Positions 23,186 through 31,889 of a DNA stretch of 50,523 nt are shown here, piece after piece. The stretch covers positions 1 to 50,523 of the forward strand of contig OMVJ01000017.1 of NCBI GenBank assembly GCA_900314495.1. The letters run 5' to 3'. The notes under the pieces are model-generated. The model worked only from the letters and a program-made list of their open reading frames with translations. It searched no databases and had not been told where the DNA came from. The position numbers and the translations under genes are program-made. Each line of letters starts with the position of its first letter. Position 1 is the stretch's first letter. This DNA is from an uncultured Olsenella sp. Lineage in GTDB: Bacteria; Actinomycetota; Coriobacteriia; Coriobacteriales; Atopobiaceae.

Positions 23186-23953
23186 TCACACGTTGTCTTC
23201 CCAGTAGTCGACAGCTGCTTCGTAGGCTTTGGGCTCGCCCAGTTCCTCAAAGTAAGCCATGGCGTCCTCGGCGTACTCATCGGGGTCGTCGTAGTCCAAG
23301 GGATCGGGTAACTCAGACTCTGTTTTTGGGGCCGGGACGACATCTCCCGAAGCCATCCGATTCGGGAGGTCTCGTTGCTCGAGAGAGTTCTCCACAGCCC
23401 AGTAGTTCTTATCGATATTCAGCCTTTCCATTGAAACCACTCGTCCGTCACGGACGAAAGCAACATAGACGTGATCGCCGGTACCGTTCTGCGCGTCCCA
23501 GTAGTAGGGCGTTGCTCCCTCCCGCCAGCTGTCGGTAGCCGCCTCACCAAGCTCATCATGGGCGCCCAGCCAAGTAGCGTCGATAAGGGAGGCGTCCATG
23601 TCCACCCAAGGAAGGGACTGCGAGACGGGCACCCCCTTCGGACTGGTTACCTCCGGGACAGTGCGGGAATCGTCCGGCGCATCAGTGGTTGGGGTGGGGT
23701 TCCCGGCCAGAGTCGGGTCCCCAGCCGGAGTCGGATCCCCAGTCCCCTCTGCCTTGTCGTCCGAGGTCGGTGTCATACGCACGGAGGCGGCCGCACCGGA
23801 ACCCATGGGCTGCGTGGACTGCGTAGCCACCGGTTGAACGGCTACTTGCCCAGACGTAGGCGAGGGAGCAGCCTGGCAGGAAGCATGTGAAAGGAGAGTC
23901 GCCAACGCCAGAGCGGCAGCCGCAACCGCGCCAGCGATTTGCCCGCTCGACAT
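23186..23953 (-). CDS. Secreted or lipid-anchored protein of unknown function
   Basis: The 255-aa product has an N-terminal hydrophobic signal-like segment (residues 5-25) ending HASCQAA; the Cys could be lipidated, but the lipobox is poor (His at -3). A Thr/Pro/Asp-rich linker with short repeats (DPTPAG, DPTLAG, NPTP) follows to about residue 110. The C-terminal half has WLGAHDELGEAATDSWREG and an acidic end (DYDDPDEYAEDAMAYFEEL). GGAGGAGG precedes the ATG at 23953. No family is recognised; it is divergent from the acetolactate synthase gene. Confidence 0.75.
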   Translation of the reverse strand: MSSGQIAGAVAAAALALATLLSHASCQAAPSPTSGQVAVQPVATQSTQPMGSGAAASVRMTPTSDDKAEGTGDPTPAGDPTLAGNPTPTTDAPDDSRTVPEVTSPKGVPVSQSLPWVDMDASLIDATWLGAHDELGEAATDSWREGATPYYWDAQNGTGDHVYVAFVRDGRVVSMERLNIDKNYWAVENSLEQRDLPNRMASGDVVPAPKTESELPDPLDYDDPDEYAEDAMAYFEELGEPKAYEAAVDYWEDNV

Positions 23954-24057
23954 ATGGCCTCCTCCCTAACCAGTTTGTGAAGGGATGATACTCCTGTTGC
24001 CATTGCCTGACGTGAACCCAATCCAAGCCCAGCATACGTTTTGCAACAGATTCGCTC

Positions 24058-24084
24058 GTTTTGTTGTAGGTATGAGAACAAAAC
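24058..24084. promoter_or_regulatory. Inverted repeat in the divergent promoter region
   Basis: GTTTTGTT (24058-24065) and AACAAAAC (24077-24084) are perfect 8-base arms with an 11-base loop, between the secreted-protein gene and the acetolactate synthase gene. An operator is possible. Confidence 0.35.
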
Positions 24085-24129
24085 AGGCAAAGCACCGCAC
24101 CACGCCAGTTGGGCGGCCTAGGATAGCCA

Positions 24130-25869
24130 ATGCGGTATACAGAGCACGTACTTGGGGGTATGGCAGTAATGAGTTCGGCTGAAACTAAAACGACCGTCCC
24201 AACCACGACGAAAGCGCCGACGGCAGCGGAGGTGCTGGTTCGCTGCCTGGAGGCTGAGGGTGTGGAGTACATCTTCGGCATTCCCGGCGAGGAGAACCTG
24301 GAGGTATGCCAGGCCCTGGGCGAGTCCGGCATCAAGTTCGTGACCGTCCGCCACGAGCAGGGTGCGGCCTTCATGGCAGACGTGTACGGCCGCCTCACAG
24401 GCAAGGCCGGCGTGTGCTTGGCGACCCTGGGGCCCGGCGCCACCAACCTCATAACCGGCGTGGCCGACGCCAACTCCGACGGCGCGCCGGTGGTGGCCAT
24501 AACCGGCCAGGTGGGCACGGACCGCATGCACCTCACTTCCCACCAGTACCTGGATCTGAACGGCCTGTATGCCCCCATCACCAAGCGCACCAAGCAGATC
24601 GTGCGGCCGGACTCCATCCCGGAGGTCGTGCGCATTGCCTTCAAGTACGCCCAGGCCGAGAAGCCCGGCGCCGCGCACATAGACTTCCCCTGCGACATTG
24701 CCGCCATGCCCGTGGAGCCCGGCCCGGCCACCACGCCCATCCTGCCTCCCCAGACGCGCGCCGAGTACCCGGACACCCGCGACGTTGCCGCCGCCGCGGC
24801 TCTGGTGAACGCGGCCAAGCACCCCGTCATCCTGGCGGGCAACGCCGCCGTGCGCGCGCACGCCGCGGAAGCCATCACGCAGTTTGCGGAGAGCCTGCGC
24901 ATACCCGTGGTCACCACCATGATGGCCAAGGGCGTCATCCCCTACAGCAGCCCCTATTCCGCGGGCACCGTGGGCATTCCGCAGAAGGACTACCAGAACG
25001 AGATGCTGGACGAGGCAGACCTTGTCATCTGCATTGGCTACGACCTGGTGGAGTACGCCCCGCCCAAGTGGAACCACAAGCCCGGCAGGCCGCTGGTGCA
25101 CATAGACGCCTCCATGGCGCACGTCAACAGCTACTACCAGCCCTCCGTCCAAGTGGTGGGCGACGTCTCCGCCGCGCTGGCGTGGATGCGCGAGCGTTGC
25201 AACCGCCACGAGGAACCCGTGTACGTGGAGCAGCTCCGCGCCAAGCGGAGGGAGGAGTTCCACAGCATTGCCGCGAGCGACGACTTCCCCGTGAAGCCCC
25301 AGCGCATCCTTGCCGACGTGCGCCGCGTGATGGGCCCGGACGACATCCTGCTTTCCGACGTGGGCGCCCACAAGATGTGGATTGCCCGCCACTACGGCTG
25401 CTACAAGCCCAATACCTGCATAATCTCCAACGGCTTCGCGAGCATGGGCATCGCCGTGCCGGGCGCCATCGCGGCCAAGCTGGTGCACCCCGAGCGCAAC
25501 GTGCTTGCGGTGACGGGCGACGGCGGCTTCATGATGAACTGCCAGGAGATCGAGACGGCGGTGCGCCTGGGCGTGCCATTCGTGACGCTGATCTTCCACG
25601 ACGACAGCTACGGCCTGATCAAGTGGAAGCAGGACGACCGCTACGGCGAGCACAAGTTCGTTGACTTTGGCAACCCGGATTTTGTGATGTTCGCACAGAG
25701 CATGCACGCCCGCGGCTACCGCATCACCAGCGCCGACGAGCTGGTACCCACCCTGCAGGATGCCTTCGCGTCCGGCCAAGTGTGCATCATCGACTGCCCG
25801 GTTGACTACGGCGAGAACGAGAAGCTCACGCAACGCCTGCAAGGGCTAACGACGGAGTTGGCGGGCTAG
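24130..25869 (+). CDS. Acetolactate synthase-like thiamine-diphosphate enzyme
   Basis: The 579-aa product has the three domains of the family: N-terminal ThDP domain with the catalytic Glu in GIPGEENLE, TLGPGATNL and the GAPVVAITGQ stretch, a central domain, and the C-terminal diphosphate/Mg site GDGGFMMNCQEIETAVRLG. It would condense two pyruvates to acetolactate. The single-subunit setting, with no ilvN or ilvC beside it, favours the catabolic (AlsS-like) role, but no decarboxylase is adjacent either. The start is uncertain: ATG 24130 has AGGA at good spacing, while ATGs at 24160 and 24169 also fit. Confidence 0.85.
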   Translation: MRYTEHVLGGMAVMSSAETKTTVPTTTKAPTAAEVLVRCLEAEGVEYIFGIPGEENLEVCQALGESGIKFVTVRHEQGAAFMADVYGRLTGKAGVCLATLGPGATNLITGVADANSDGAPVVAITGQVGTDRMHLTSHQYLDLNGLYAPITKRTKQIVRPDSIPEVVRIAFKYAQAEKPGAAHIDFPCDIAAMPVEPGPATTPILPPQTRAEYPDTRDVAAAAALVNAAKHPVILAGNAAVRAHAAEAITQFAESLRIPVVTTMMAKGVIPYSSPYSAGTVGIPQKDYQNEMLDEADLVICIGYDLVEYAPPKWNHKPGRPLVHIDASMAHVNSYYQPSVQVVGDVSAALAWMRERCNRHEEPVYVEQLRAKRREEFHSIAASDDFPVKPQRILADVRRVMGPDDILLSDVGAHKMWIARHYGCYKPNTCIISNGFASMGIAVPGAIAAKLVHPERNVLAVTGDGGFMMNCQEIETAVRLGVPFVTLIFHDDSYGLIKWKQDDRYGEHKFVDFGNPDFVMFAQSMHARGYRITSADELVPTLQDAFASGQVCIIDCPVDYGENEKLTQRLQGLTTELAG

Positions 25870-26236
25870 GCTGGCAATTCTCCACGGGCTTGTGGAGCAG
25901 CTTTCGCTCTTTTCGCTCCCGCGCTTCGCCTTCAGACGGCTACTGATAACTGATTTCGGGACCCCTACTCAAGGGGTCCCGAAAAGTTGTACACCTTAAC
26001 TTCGCTTGTCTAATATTGATACGCTGCGGGCACGGTCTCTACCTGCGGAAACGCAAATCCCATTCCTGGCCATGCTCCCTCACAAGCCCTTGAGGTGTAC
26101 AACTTTTTAGGACCGTCTGAGTACACCGTCCGCACGGCAACATCCGGCGCTCAATTTGGCCTCATTTTGCTATCACTTTCATCAATACCAAGGTCAAACG
26201 AAGGGCATTTCTGCCCGTTGCGGCCACAACAACCAG
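25870..26236. other. Non-coding region with a hairpin and a 126-bp inverted-repeat element
   Basis: I see no gene. A perfect hairpin at 25954-25984 (TTTCGGGACCCCT with its complement) follows the acetolactate synthase gene and may terminate it, although no T-run follows. Immediately adjacent, AAAAGTTGTACACCT (25982-25996) is repeated inverted at 26093-26107, framing a 126-bp stretch, as in a small non-autonomous transposable element. Confidence 0.6.
25982..26107. repeat. Inverted-repeat element (MITE-like)
   Basis: Perfect 15-base terminal inverted repeats (AAAAGTTGTACACCT) enclose 96 bases with no open frame. No transposase is nearby, so it would need one in trans. The two arms could also be paired operator sites. 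Confidence 0.5.
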
Positions 26237-26746
26237 CTACAACGCGGCCGCCGCGCGCTCTCGCCACGATTCCAGCACGTCCCGGCCGTCCAACCGCGCA
26301 TCCACGAGCACATCCTGCGCGTCGTAGACCACCTTGAGCGAGAAGAACGGCCGGCAGGGATCATCCAGCAAGGCGAGGAAGATCTCGTCCCCTTCCCAGT
26401 GGGGTAGGTCGTTCATCTGCGTCTTGGGCACCCACTTGAGCACGCCCTCATCGCACTGGTGCAGAGTGCCTTCCCAGCCGCTCACCGTGAACAGGTGCAT
26501 GTACTCGGTCTCCGCGCGCCCGGAGACGAAGGTGACAATGCCGCGGTAGCGCCATTCGGTCGGCGTAAGGCCAGTTTCCTCGCGCGTCTCCCGAACCATG
26601 CACTCCTCGGGGGACTCGCCGTACTCGAACTTGCCGCCCACGCCAATCCATTTGCCGTGGCTCACGTCCACAGCCTCATCCTTCTTCACGCGGTGGAGCA
26701 TCAGGTAGCATCCGTCGCGCTCCACGTACACCTGCGTCGTTTCCAT
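26237..26746 (-). CDS. Nudix hydrolase (MutT-like)
   Basis: The 169-aa product carries a complete Nudix box (GKFEYGESPEECMVRETREETGL, residues about 38-60), with the Glu residues that bind Mg. WIGVGGKFEYGES and the C-terminal extension resemble the 8-oxo-dGTP diphosphatase group found in Gram-positive bacteria. It would cleave a nucleoside diphosphate derivative; sanitising oxidised dNTPs is the best guess. GAGAGGGG precedes the ATG at 26746. Confidence 0.88.
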   Translation of the reverse strand: METTQVYVERDGCYLMLHRVKKDEAVDVSHGKWIGVGGKFEYGESPEECMVRETREETGLTPTEWRYRGIVTFVSGRAETEYMHLFTVSGWEGTLHQCDEGVLKWVPKTQMNDLPHWEGDEIFLALLDDPCRPFFSLKVVYDAQDVLVDARLDGRDVLESWRERAAAAL

Positions 26747-26887
26747 CGGGCCCCTCTCGACTGTTCGCTCCGCGCTCATACTCTAGCAGGCACACAAGAC
26801 TGGTCAGGAATCTGCAGGCATGAGCTCACAAGCAATGGCATTTGTCAGAGAATAAGGGTACCCCACGACCCGCAAGGAGCATGAACC

Positions 26888-27472
26888 ATGACCATGTACA
26901 TCTGCACGTACCCCAGCCCCGTCGGAGAGCTCACGCTGGCAAGCGACGGCCCACACCTGTGCGGCCTGTGGCTGGACGGCCAGAAGTACTTTGAGGAGAA
27001 GCTGCAGGTTCGCGTGCTGGGCTCCGCAAGCGACACGGACCAGACCGTGGAAGGCGAGGAGGCCGTAGCTGCCTCCTCGGCGCTGCAGGCGGCAATCAAG
27101 TGGCTGGACGTCTACTTCCAGGGCCACGACCCCGGCGCCCTGCCGCCCATCGCCCTGCACGGAACGCCCTTCCAGGAGCGCGTGTGGGACCAGATTGCGC
27201 AAATTCCTTATGGCCAGACCATCACGTACGGCGGCATCGCGAAGGCCCTTGCCGCGCAGAACGCCGACGGCAAGAAGGTCTCGGCCCGCGCCGTGGGCGT
27301 GGCGGTGGGCCGCAACCCGTGCTCCGTCATAGTGCCCTGCCACCGCGTGGTCGGCTCCACGGGCAGCCTGACCGGCTATTCCGGCGGCATCGCCCGCAAG
27401 GTCAAGCTGCTGCAGCTGGAGGGCGTGGACACCAGCCGCCTCAAGGTGCCCACCCGCGGCACGGCGTTGTAG
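26888..27472 (+). CDS. ogt: Methylated-DNA--protein-cysteine methyltransferase
   Basis: The 194-aa product has both MGMT domains: an N-terminal ribonuclease-like domain (YPSPVGELTLASDGPHLCGLW) and the C-terminal DNA-binding domain with FQERVWDQIAQIPYGQTITYGGIA and the active-site IVPCHRVVGSTG. It transfers the methyl group from O6-methylguanine to the Cys and is consumed in the act. AAGGAGC gives the ATG at 26888. It is distinct from the short single-domain copy at 21967. Confidence 0.92.
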   Translation: MTMYICTYPSPVGELTLASDGPHLCGLWLDGQKYFEEKLQVRVLGSASDTDQTVEGEEAVAASSALQAAIKWLDVYFQGHDPGALPPIALHGTPFQERVWDQIAQIPYGQTITYGGIAKALAAQNADGKKVSARAVGVAVGRNPCSVIVPCHRVVGSTGSLTGYSGGIARKVKLLQLEGVDTSRLKVPTRGTAL

Positions 27473-27624
27473 GCGCGGGTCAAAGCGCAGGTCAACGAAG
27501 CAAGTCGCACAGGTAACCAGCCCGTGAAGAAGCGGGCCTCGGAGCAGCTCGCCCCATGGTCCCCTCTTTACTATGGGGATGCTTTATCCGCAGCGCATGC
27601 ATTGCGTTGTAAAGGGAGGTCATT
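27473..27624 (+). promoter_or_regulatory. Region upstream of the nickel transporter operon
   Basis: It holds a CCCCAT/ATGGGG inverted repeat (27552-27578) and a CGCA..GCATGC..TGCG partial palindrome (27589-27606) just before the ribosome site of cbiM. I could not recognise a cobalamin or NiCo riboswitch. The palindrome might be a metal-regulator site. Confidence 0.3.
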
Positions 27625-28620
27625 ATGCACATACCTGAGAATTACCTGTCCCCCTCCACCTGTGGCGTCATGACGGTGGCCATGGTTCCCGTGTGGTACC
27701 ACGCAGTCAAGGAGGTCCGTCGCACCGTTCCCAAGGAGCGAATCCCCCTTCTGGGCGTAGCAGCCGCATTCTGCTTCCTGGCAATGATGTTCAATGTCCC
27801 CCTGCCCGGCGGAACCACAGGCCACGCGGTGTGCGGAACCTTGGTGGCCATCCTCTTTGGCCCATGGGCGGCAACGTTGGCCGTCTCCATCGCTCTGGCC
27901 ATCCAGGCGGTCTTCTTTGGTGACGGAGGCATCCTGGCCTTTGGTGCCAACTGCTTCAACATGGCCTTCGTGCTGCCCCTGCTGGGCTACACCATCTACA
28001 AGCTAATCGCCGGCAAGAACCCCGACCTGCGCCGAGAGCTCGTTGCCGCGGGCGTCGGCTCCTACGTGGGCATTAACGCGGCGGCCCTCTGCGCGGCCAT
28101 CGAGTTTGGAATCCAGCCCCTGCTCTTCACCAATGCCGCAGGTCAGGCCCTGTATTGCCCCTACCCCATCTGGGTCTCCGTGCCGGCAATGATGGTGGGG
28201 CACCTCACGATCTTCGGCCTTGCGGAGGTCATCTTCACCGTGGGCATCCTGGCCTACGTACGCAAGACCGCGCCGTCCTTCTCGGCCGAGGCAAGCCAGC
28301 AGACCGCCGAGAAGCCCACGCGCCCTGTTGCCATCCTCATTGCGCTGCTTGTTGCCGCATGCCCCTTGGGCCTTCTGGCAGTGGGTGACGCCTGGGGCGA
28401 GTGGGGCACCGAGGACCTTGCCTCCCTGGTTGGCTACACGCCTGCGGGCCTGGCAGAGGGCTGGGAGTGGAGCTCCTTCTTCCCCGACTACTCCATCGGC
28501 GGCATGCCGGACTGGCTGGGCTACATTCTCTCCGCCGTCATCGGCGTCGCCCTGCTGGTGATCATCTTCCGTCTGATCTCTGGCACTGTGAAGTCGCAGG
28601 TTGCTTTTGGCGACCGATAA
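27625..28620 (+). CDS. cbiM: ECF nickel/cobalt transporter substrate component CbiM (with CbiN-like tail)
   Basis: The 331-aa membrane protein starts MHIPENYLSP; the N-terminal Met-His-Ile-Pro is essential in the family because its amino group and His bind the metal ion. About seven hydrophobic segments follow, and the last 60 residues (PDYSIGGMPDWLGYILSAVIG) resemble CbiN, so M and N functions seem fused. GGGAGG precedes the ATG at 27625. It is the first gene of a cbiM-cbiQ-cbiO operon converging on a urease operon, so nickel is the more likely metal (as in ureM). Confidence 0.9.
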   Translation: MHIPENYLSPSTCGVMTVAMVPVWYHAVKEVRRTVPKERIPLLGVAAAFCFLAMMFNVPLPGGTTGHAVCGTLVAILFGPWAATLAVSIALAIQAVFFGDGGILAFGANCFNMAFVLPLLGYTIYKLIAGKNPDLRRELVAAGVGSYVGINAAALCAAIEFGIQPLLFTNAAGQALYCPYPIWVSVPAMMVGHLTIFGLAEVIFTVGILAYVRKTAPSFSAEASQQTAEKPTRPVAILIALLVAACPLGLLAVGDAWGEWGTEDLASLVGYTPAGLAEGWEWSSFFPDYSIGGMPDWLGYILSAVIGVALLVIIFRLISGTVKSQVAFGDR

Positions 28621-29440
28621 AGACAGCCCGCAACAATCCGTCACTCTGCCGGACTGGCTGCAGAAGTCCGAGGACTACCAGCCCGGCAGGGACCGCGACG
28701 GCTTCATAGCAAAGAGCATGCTTTCCGTGACGGGTGTGCTCGCGCGCCTGCGGCTGGACGACGGGGTAACATGGAGGTTCTCCCCGTCGGCCAGCTGCAA
28801 GCTCGTCTGCGGTTTTGTGTGCATTCTGCTCACGTCGCTCTCGCGCAACTATGCCTTTGTGCTGGTCATGCTTGCGCTCGTTCTGGGCCGCATGGCCCTC
28901 TTGCCCACCAAGATTCTGCGCAAGACGGCGTCGGTCGCCTTCACGGCGGCGGCACTCACAGCCCTTCTCATGCTGCCTGCCGTCCTTTTGGGACAGAACC
29001 ATTCGGCCCTGCTGGTGGGCACAAAAGTCCTGGTCACGGTGTCTGTGGCCATGATTGTGGCGGGAACCACGCCCTTCCATGAGCTCACGTCCGCCCTGCG
29101 CGGCTTCCACATACCCGATGTCGTGATCATGACCGTGGACCTTGCCCTGCGGAGCATCGCCCGCCTGGGGCGCCTTGCCATACGTACGCTGACCGCGCTC
29201 CAGCTGCGAAGCGTTGGCGTCAACGGCAACAAGGGGCAGTCCGCCGGTGGCGTGGGCGGCGTGCTCTTCCTCAAGTCAAACGAGACTGCCCAGACCTCCC
29301 ACGATGCCATGGTCTGCCGCGGCTTCACGGGCGAGTACCATCACGCGCCCGGCCGCCAACGGCGTAAGGTGGACCTCGTTTGGGCCGCGGGCACTGTGGC
29401 GCTGGCGGCACTCTTCTGCTACCTGCAAGCTTTGGGCTAG
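28601..29440 (+). CDS. cbiQ: ECF transporter transmembrane component CbiQ
   Basis: The 279-aa protein has four to five hydrophobic segments and the coupling motifs of ECF T-components: TTPFHELTSALRGFHIP and a later Ala/Arg-rich helix (LRSIARLGRLAIRTLTALQLRS, the second Arg-Gly-type coupling helix). It links the ATPases to CbiM. The likely start is a TTG at 28601, overlapping cbiM by 20 bases; a second TTG at 28607 is possible. Overlap indicates translational coupling. Confidence 0.88.
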   Translation: MLLATDKDSPQQSVTLPDWLQKSEDYQPGRDRDGFIAKSMLSVTGVLARLRLDDGVTWRFSPSASCKLVCGFVCILLTSLSRNYAFVLVMLALVLGRMALLPTKILRKTASVAFTAAALTALLMLPAVLLGQNHSALLVGTKVLVTVSVAMIVAGTTPFHELTSALRGFHIPDVVIMTVDLALRSIARLGRLAIRTLTALQLRSVGVNGNKGQSAGGVGGVLFLKSNETAQTSHDAMVCRGFTGEYHHAPGRQRRKVDLVWAAGTVALAALFCYLQALG

Positions 29441-29449
29441 GGAGAACAC

Positions 29450-30208
29450 ATGCACACTTCTCAGCACCCGCAGAGCCTCCACAACCCGCACGCCGGCATG
29501 ACCGCGGGCACGCGCCCCCTCATCGAGTTCGCCGACTTCTGCTATGCCTACGAGGCAACGCCAACCCTCAGCCACATTGACCTGACCATAGATGCCGGCG
29601 AGTCCGTGGTCCTCATGGGAGACAACGGCTCGGGCAAGTCCACCCTGCTCAAGGCCGTGAACGGCTTGATTCTGGCCCAACAGGGGTCCTACCGCTTTGA
29701 CGACCAAGAGGTCAATGCATCCAGCATGCGAGACCCCGCGTTCTCCAAGCGCCTCCACCAGCGGGTGGGCTTCATCTTCCAAGATTCGGATGCCCAGCTC
29801 TTTTGCGCGAGCGTGGAAGACGAGATTGCCTTCGGCCCCCGCCAGATGCAGCTGTCGGAGGAAGAGGTCGCGCGCCGGGTGGACGACGTCTGCCAGCTCC
29901 TGGGCATTCAGAACCTGCGCGGGCGCGCGCCCTACAACCTATCGGGCGGCGAGCAGAAGAAGGTAGCCCTGGCCTGCATCCTCTCCATGAACCCCGACGT
30001 CTACTGCTTCGACGAGCCCCTGAACGGCTTGGACCAGAAGACGCGCGCCTGGCTGGTGGACTTCCTCAAGCAGCTCAAGGCGGCGGGCAAGACCCTGGTC
30101 ATCGCCACGCACGACCAGTCCCTGGCCGACGAGGTGGCCGACTGGTTTGCCTACATGGGCGACTACCACGGCTACGAGGACCGGCCTCACGTGCACATTG
30201 GGGCCTGA
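29450..30208 (+). CDS. cbiO: ECF transporter ATP-binding protein CbiO
   Basis: The 252-aa ATPase has Walker A GDNGSGKST (about residues 60-68), a Q-loop (FIFQDSDAQLFCASVEDEIAFGP, characteristic of ECF A-subunits), signature LSGGEQKKVAL and Walker B VYCFDEPLNGLD. It would form a homodimer driving nickel uptake. GGGAG precedes the ATG at 29450, nine bases after cbiQ ends. Confidence 0.92.
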   Translation: MHTSQHPQSLHNPHAGMTAGTRPLIEFADFCYAYEATPTLSHIDLTIDAGESVVLMGDNGSGKSTLLKAVNGLILAQQGSYRFDDQEVNASSMRDPAFSKRLHQRVGFIFQDSDAQLFCASVEDEIAFGPRQMQLSEEEVARRVDDVCQLLGIQNLRGRAPYNLSGGEQKKVALACILSMNPDVYCFDEPLNGLDQKTRAWLVDFLKQLKAAGKTLVIATHDQSLADEVADWFAYMGDYHGYEDRPHVHIGA

Positions 30209-30469
30209 GGCGTCCGTTCCTTGCCCACCGTCCGCAAGCACCCAACCGCCTGTCATAGTGCGCATTCCATAGAGTGTGCGCGCCTAAGTGCCAATAGTGC
30301 GCACGTGGTGACCCTGACGTGCTACAACTCCAGTTGGCAGTGTGTACATTCCAACCGCATGCACACTTCCGCCCTCCTTTAGCGCACGTTCCATGGAATG
30401 CGCGCGACCTGCCGCCAAGAACAGCGACGCAGTTCCGAAGCGCCTGCTTTCCTCCTGGTACGCGAAAAC

Positions 30470-30577
30470 GGCACCCCCAAATCCGTCCCTATAAGTCCGT
30501 ATCATCAACTATGGAACTAGATTTATCTGGGCTTTTGTGGGGGACATCAAAGTTATAGGGACGGATTTGGGGGTGCC
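30470..30577. repeat. Inverted-repeat element with 25-bp perfect arms
   Basis: The left arm begins GGCACCCCCAAATCCGTCCC and ends TATAA; the right arm (30553-30577) is its exact complement. They enclose 58 AT-richer bases without coding capacity. The sequence is unrelated to the dispersed REP-like units. It looks like a miniature inverted-repeat element. Confidence 0.7.
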
Positions 30578-30869
30578 GCTGGTGCGTACGGGCGGTTCCG
30601 CGCCCCGCAAACGCGCAGGTAGAGGCCCATGGATTCTGGGTGCCATCCCGCACTGTGGGGAAATGTCACCGGAATCCATGGGCATCTAGCTGGGGCTTTG
30701 CGTGTGCCCGTGCGCCACCGTGGCAATACGGCACGCCACCGATGGCACGTGCCAGGCCGTCTAGCTGGGCAAATTCACCAGAGGCGTTCTGAGCCCCGTT
30801 GCCGCTTCGGGCGGGCCTTGACCCCACCTGCCCCCGGAGCGGCCGTACAGCGCCTTCTGGTGAGGCCGC

Positions 30870-30906
30870 TTGTTGAAGGCCCCCAAAATGCAAAGTCGTT
30901 CAACAA
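30870..30906 (-). terminator. Possible terminator hairpin of the urease operon
   Basis: TTGTTGAA and TTCAACAA (8-base perfect arms, 21-base loop) lie 45 bases beyond the ureD stop. The loop is long and no strong T-run follows on the minus strand, so the call is weak. Confidence 0.3.
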
Positions 30907-30950
30907 ACTATCCCCGGGATCTCGTGCGAATCCTTCGGCGTAAGCCGCCG

Positions 30951-31889
30951 TCAGTACCCCTGCTCGCTGGACTTCCGCAGGCGCAGCGGGCGCCAGCCGC
31001 ACACGTCCTCGCGGTAGGCACTCACAAACGCGTTCACGACCTGCGTTGCCTGGTTGTGCCGGGTGGCCAGCACGCGCAGGGCCATGCCGCCCCCTCCCAG
31101 TAGCGAGACGCCCCATATGGCCTCTGACCTGCCCAAACCCGAGCAGGTGCCATCAATCGCAACCCTCATGTGCTCCACGGTGCGCCCGTCCACGGCCTCG
31201 TCTACGACCGTCACCTGGCGCAGCACCTCGTAGCCCTCGAAGTAGCCCAAACCAGCCATGGGATCCGACCCCGGCATCAGCAGCTGGTAGTCGTTGGAGA
31301 CGAGCACACCCTCGCGACGCACCTGGGTATGCAGGCCCACGTCGCTAAAGCCAAAACCAGAAGCGTCCTCCGTCCAGCCCTTAGAAACGCCCTCTGCCAG
31401 GACCAACCGCGCGCCTCGGGCAAGGTCAACCCGGCAGTCCAGCCTAAAGACCGCGGTCGCGAAGGGGATCACGTCGTCCTGGTAGAACTCAAAATCCGCG
31501 TCCTCCCCCACCTGAATTCGCACGTCTTGGCTGGTCAGCCCCCCATGCGGGCACTTGAGCACGTAACTCGCGGCATTGGTGGTCACCGTGGCATGGCAGC
31601 GCGACGCCACCTGGTAACGCGCGGTGTACCGCTCGCCCTCCGTGAAGCCACCGCCCGAAGTCAGCACGTAGTAGTAGGGCTGCTCCCCCTCGCCAGTGAC
31701 CATGCGCGACGAAATGTGCGAGTTGCCGCGCCTGAACCGCCGCGAGAGGATGACCTCTGGCTCCGCATCATGGGCACCGGCGGCCTCCTGGCTGGTGAAA
31801 ACCATCTCCACCTCGCCGTCGGGCCTCTTTGCGCGCGCCTTCGCCAACGCCTCCGCGCTCTGCGGAGCCTGGAACTTACTCTGCGTCAT
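30951..31889 (-). CDS. ureD: Urease accessory protein UreD
   Basis: The 312-aa product matches UreD/UreH, the scaffold that with UreF and UreG binds apo-urease for nickel insertion; recognisable blocks are [30 protein letters not shown] and the [16 protein letters not shown] stretch. The ATG at 31889 overlaps ureG by 14 bases with GGAGG upstream inside ureG; a TTG two codons earlier is possible. It is the last gene of the operon. Confidence 0.88.
   Translation of the reverse strand: MTQSKFQAPQSAEALAKARAKRPDGEVEMVFTSQEAAGAHDAEPEVILSRRFRRGNSHISSRMVTGEGEQPYYYVLTSGGGFTEGERYTARYQVASRCHATVTTNAASYVLKCPHGGLTSQDVRIQVGEDADFEFYQDDVIPFATAVFRLDCRVDLARGARLVLAEGVSKGWTEDASGFGFSDVGLHTQVRREGVLVSNDYQLLMPGSDPMAGLGYFEGYEVLRQVTVVDEAVDGRTVEHMRVAIDGTCSGLGRSEAIWGVSLLGGGGMALRVLATRHNQATQVVNAFVSAYREDVCGWRPLRLRKSSEQGY

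Larger units (their letters stand above)
30209..30950. other. 742-bp non-coding region full of inverted repeats
   Basis: This lies between the convergent 3' ends of cbiO and ureD. I find no credible gene. It contains at least four inverted repeats: 30470-30494 with 30553-30577 (25 bases, perfect), 30625-30639 with 30669-30683, 30775-30786 with 30851-30863, and 30870-30877 with 30899-30906, plus palindromes TTCCATGGAA (about 30390) and TGGCACGTGCCA (30743-30754). It may be a landing zone of small elements, or code for structured RNA. Confidence 0.65.

Noticed and set aside
24118-25842. 574-codon minus-strand frame opposite acetolactate synthase
   Set aside because: It mirrors a strongly conserved thiamine-diphosphate enzyme; composition (Val/His/Gly/Arg) is that of an antisense shadow.
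27473-27624. Possible NiCo or cobalamin riboswitch before cbiM
   Set aside because: No conserved riboswitch core such as the cobalamin box could be recognised; only small inverted repeats are seen.
30629-30943. Short + frame inside the cbiO-ureD gap
   Set aside because: No ribosome site or recognisable protein; it runs through several inverted repeats.
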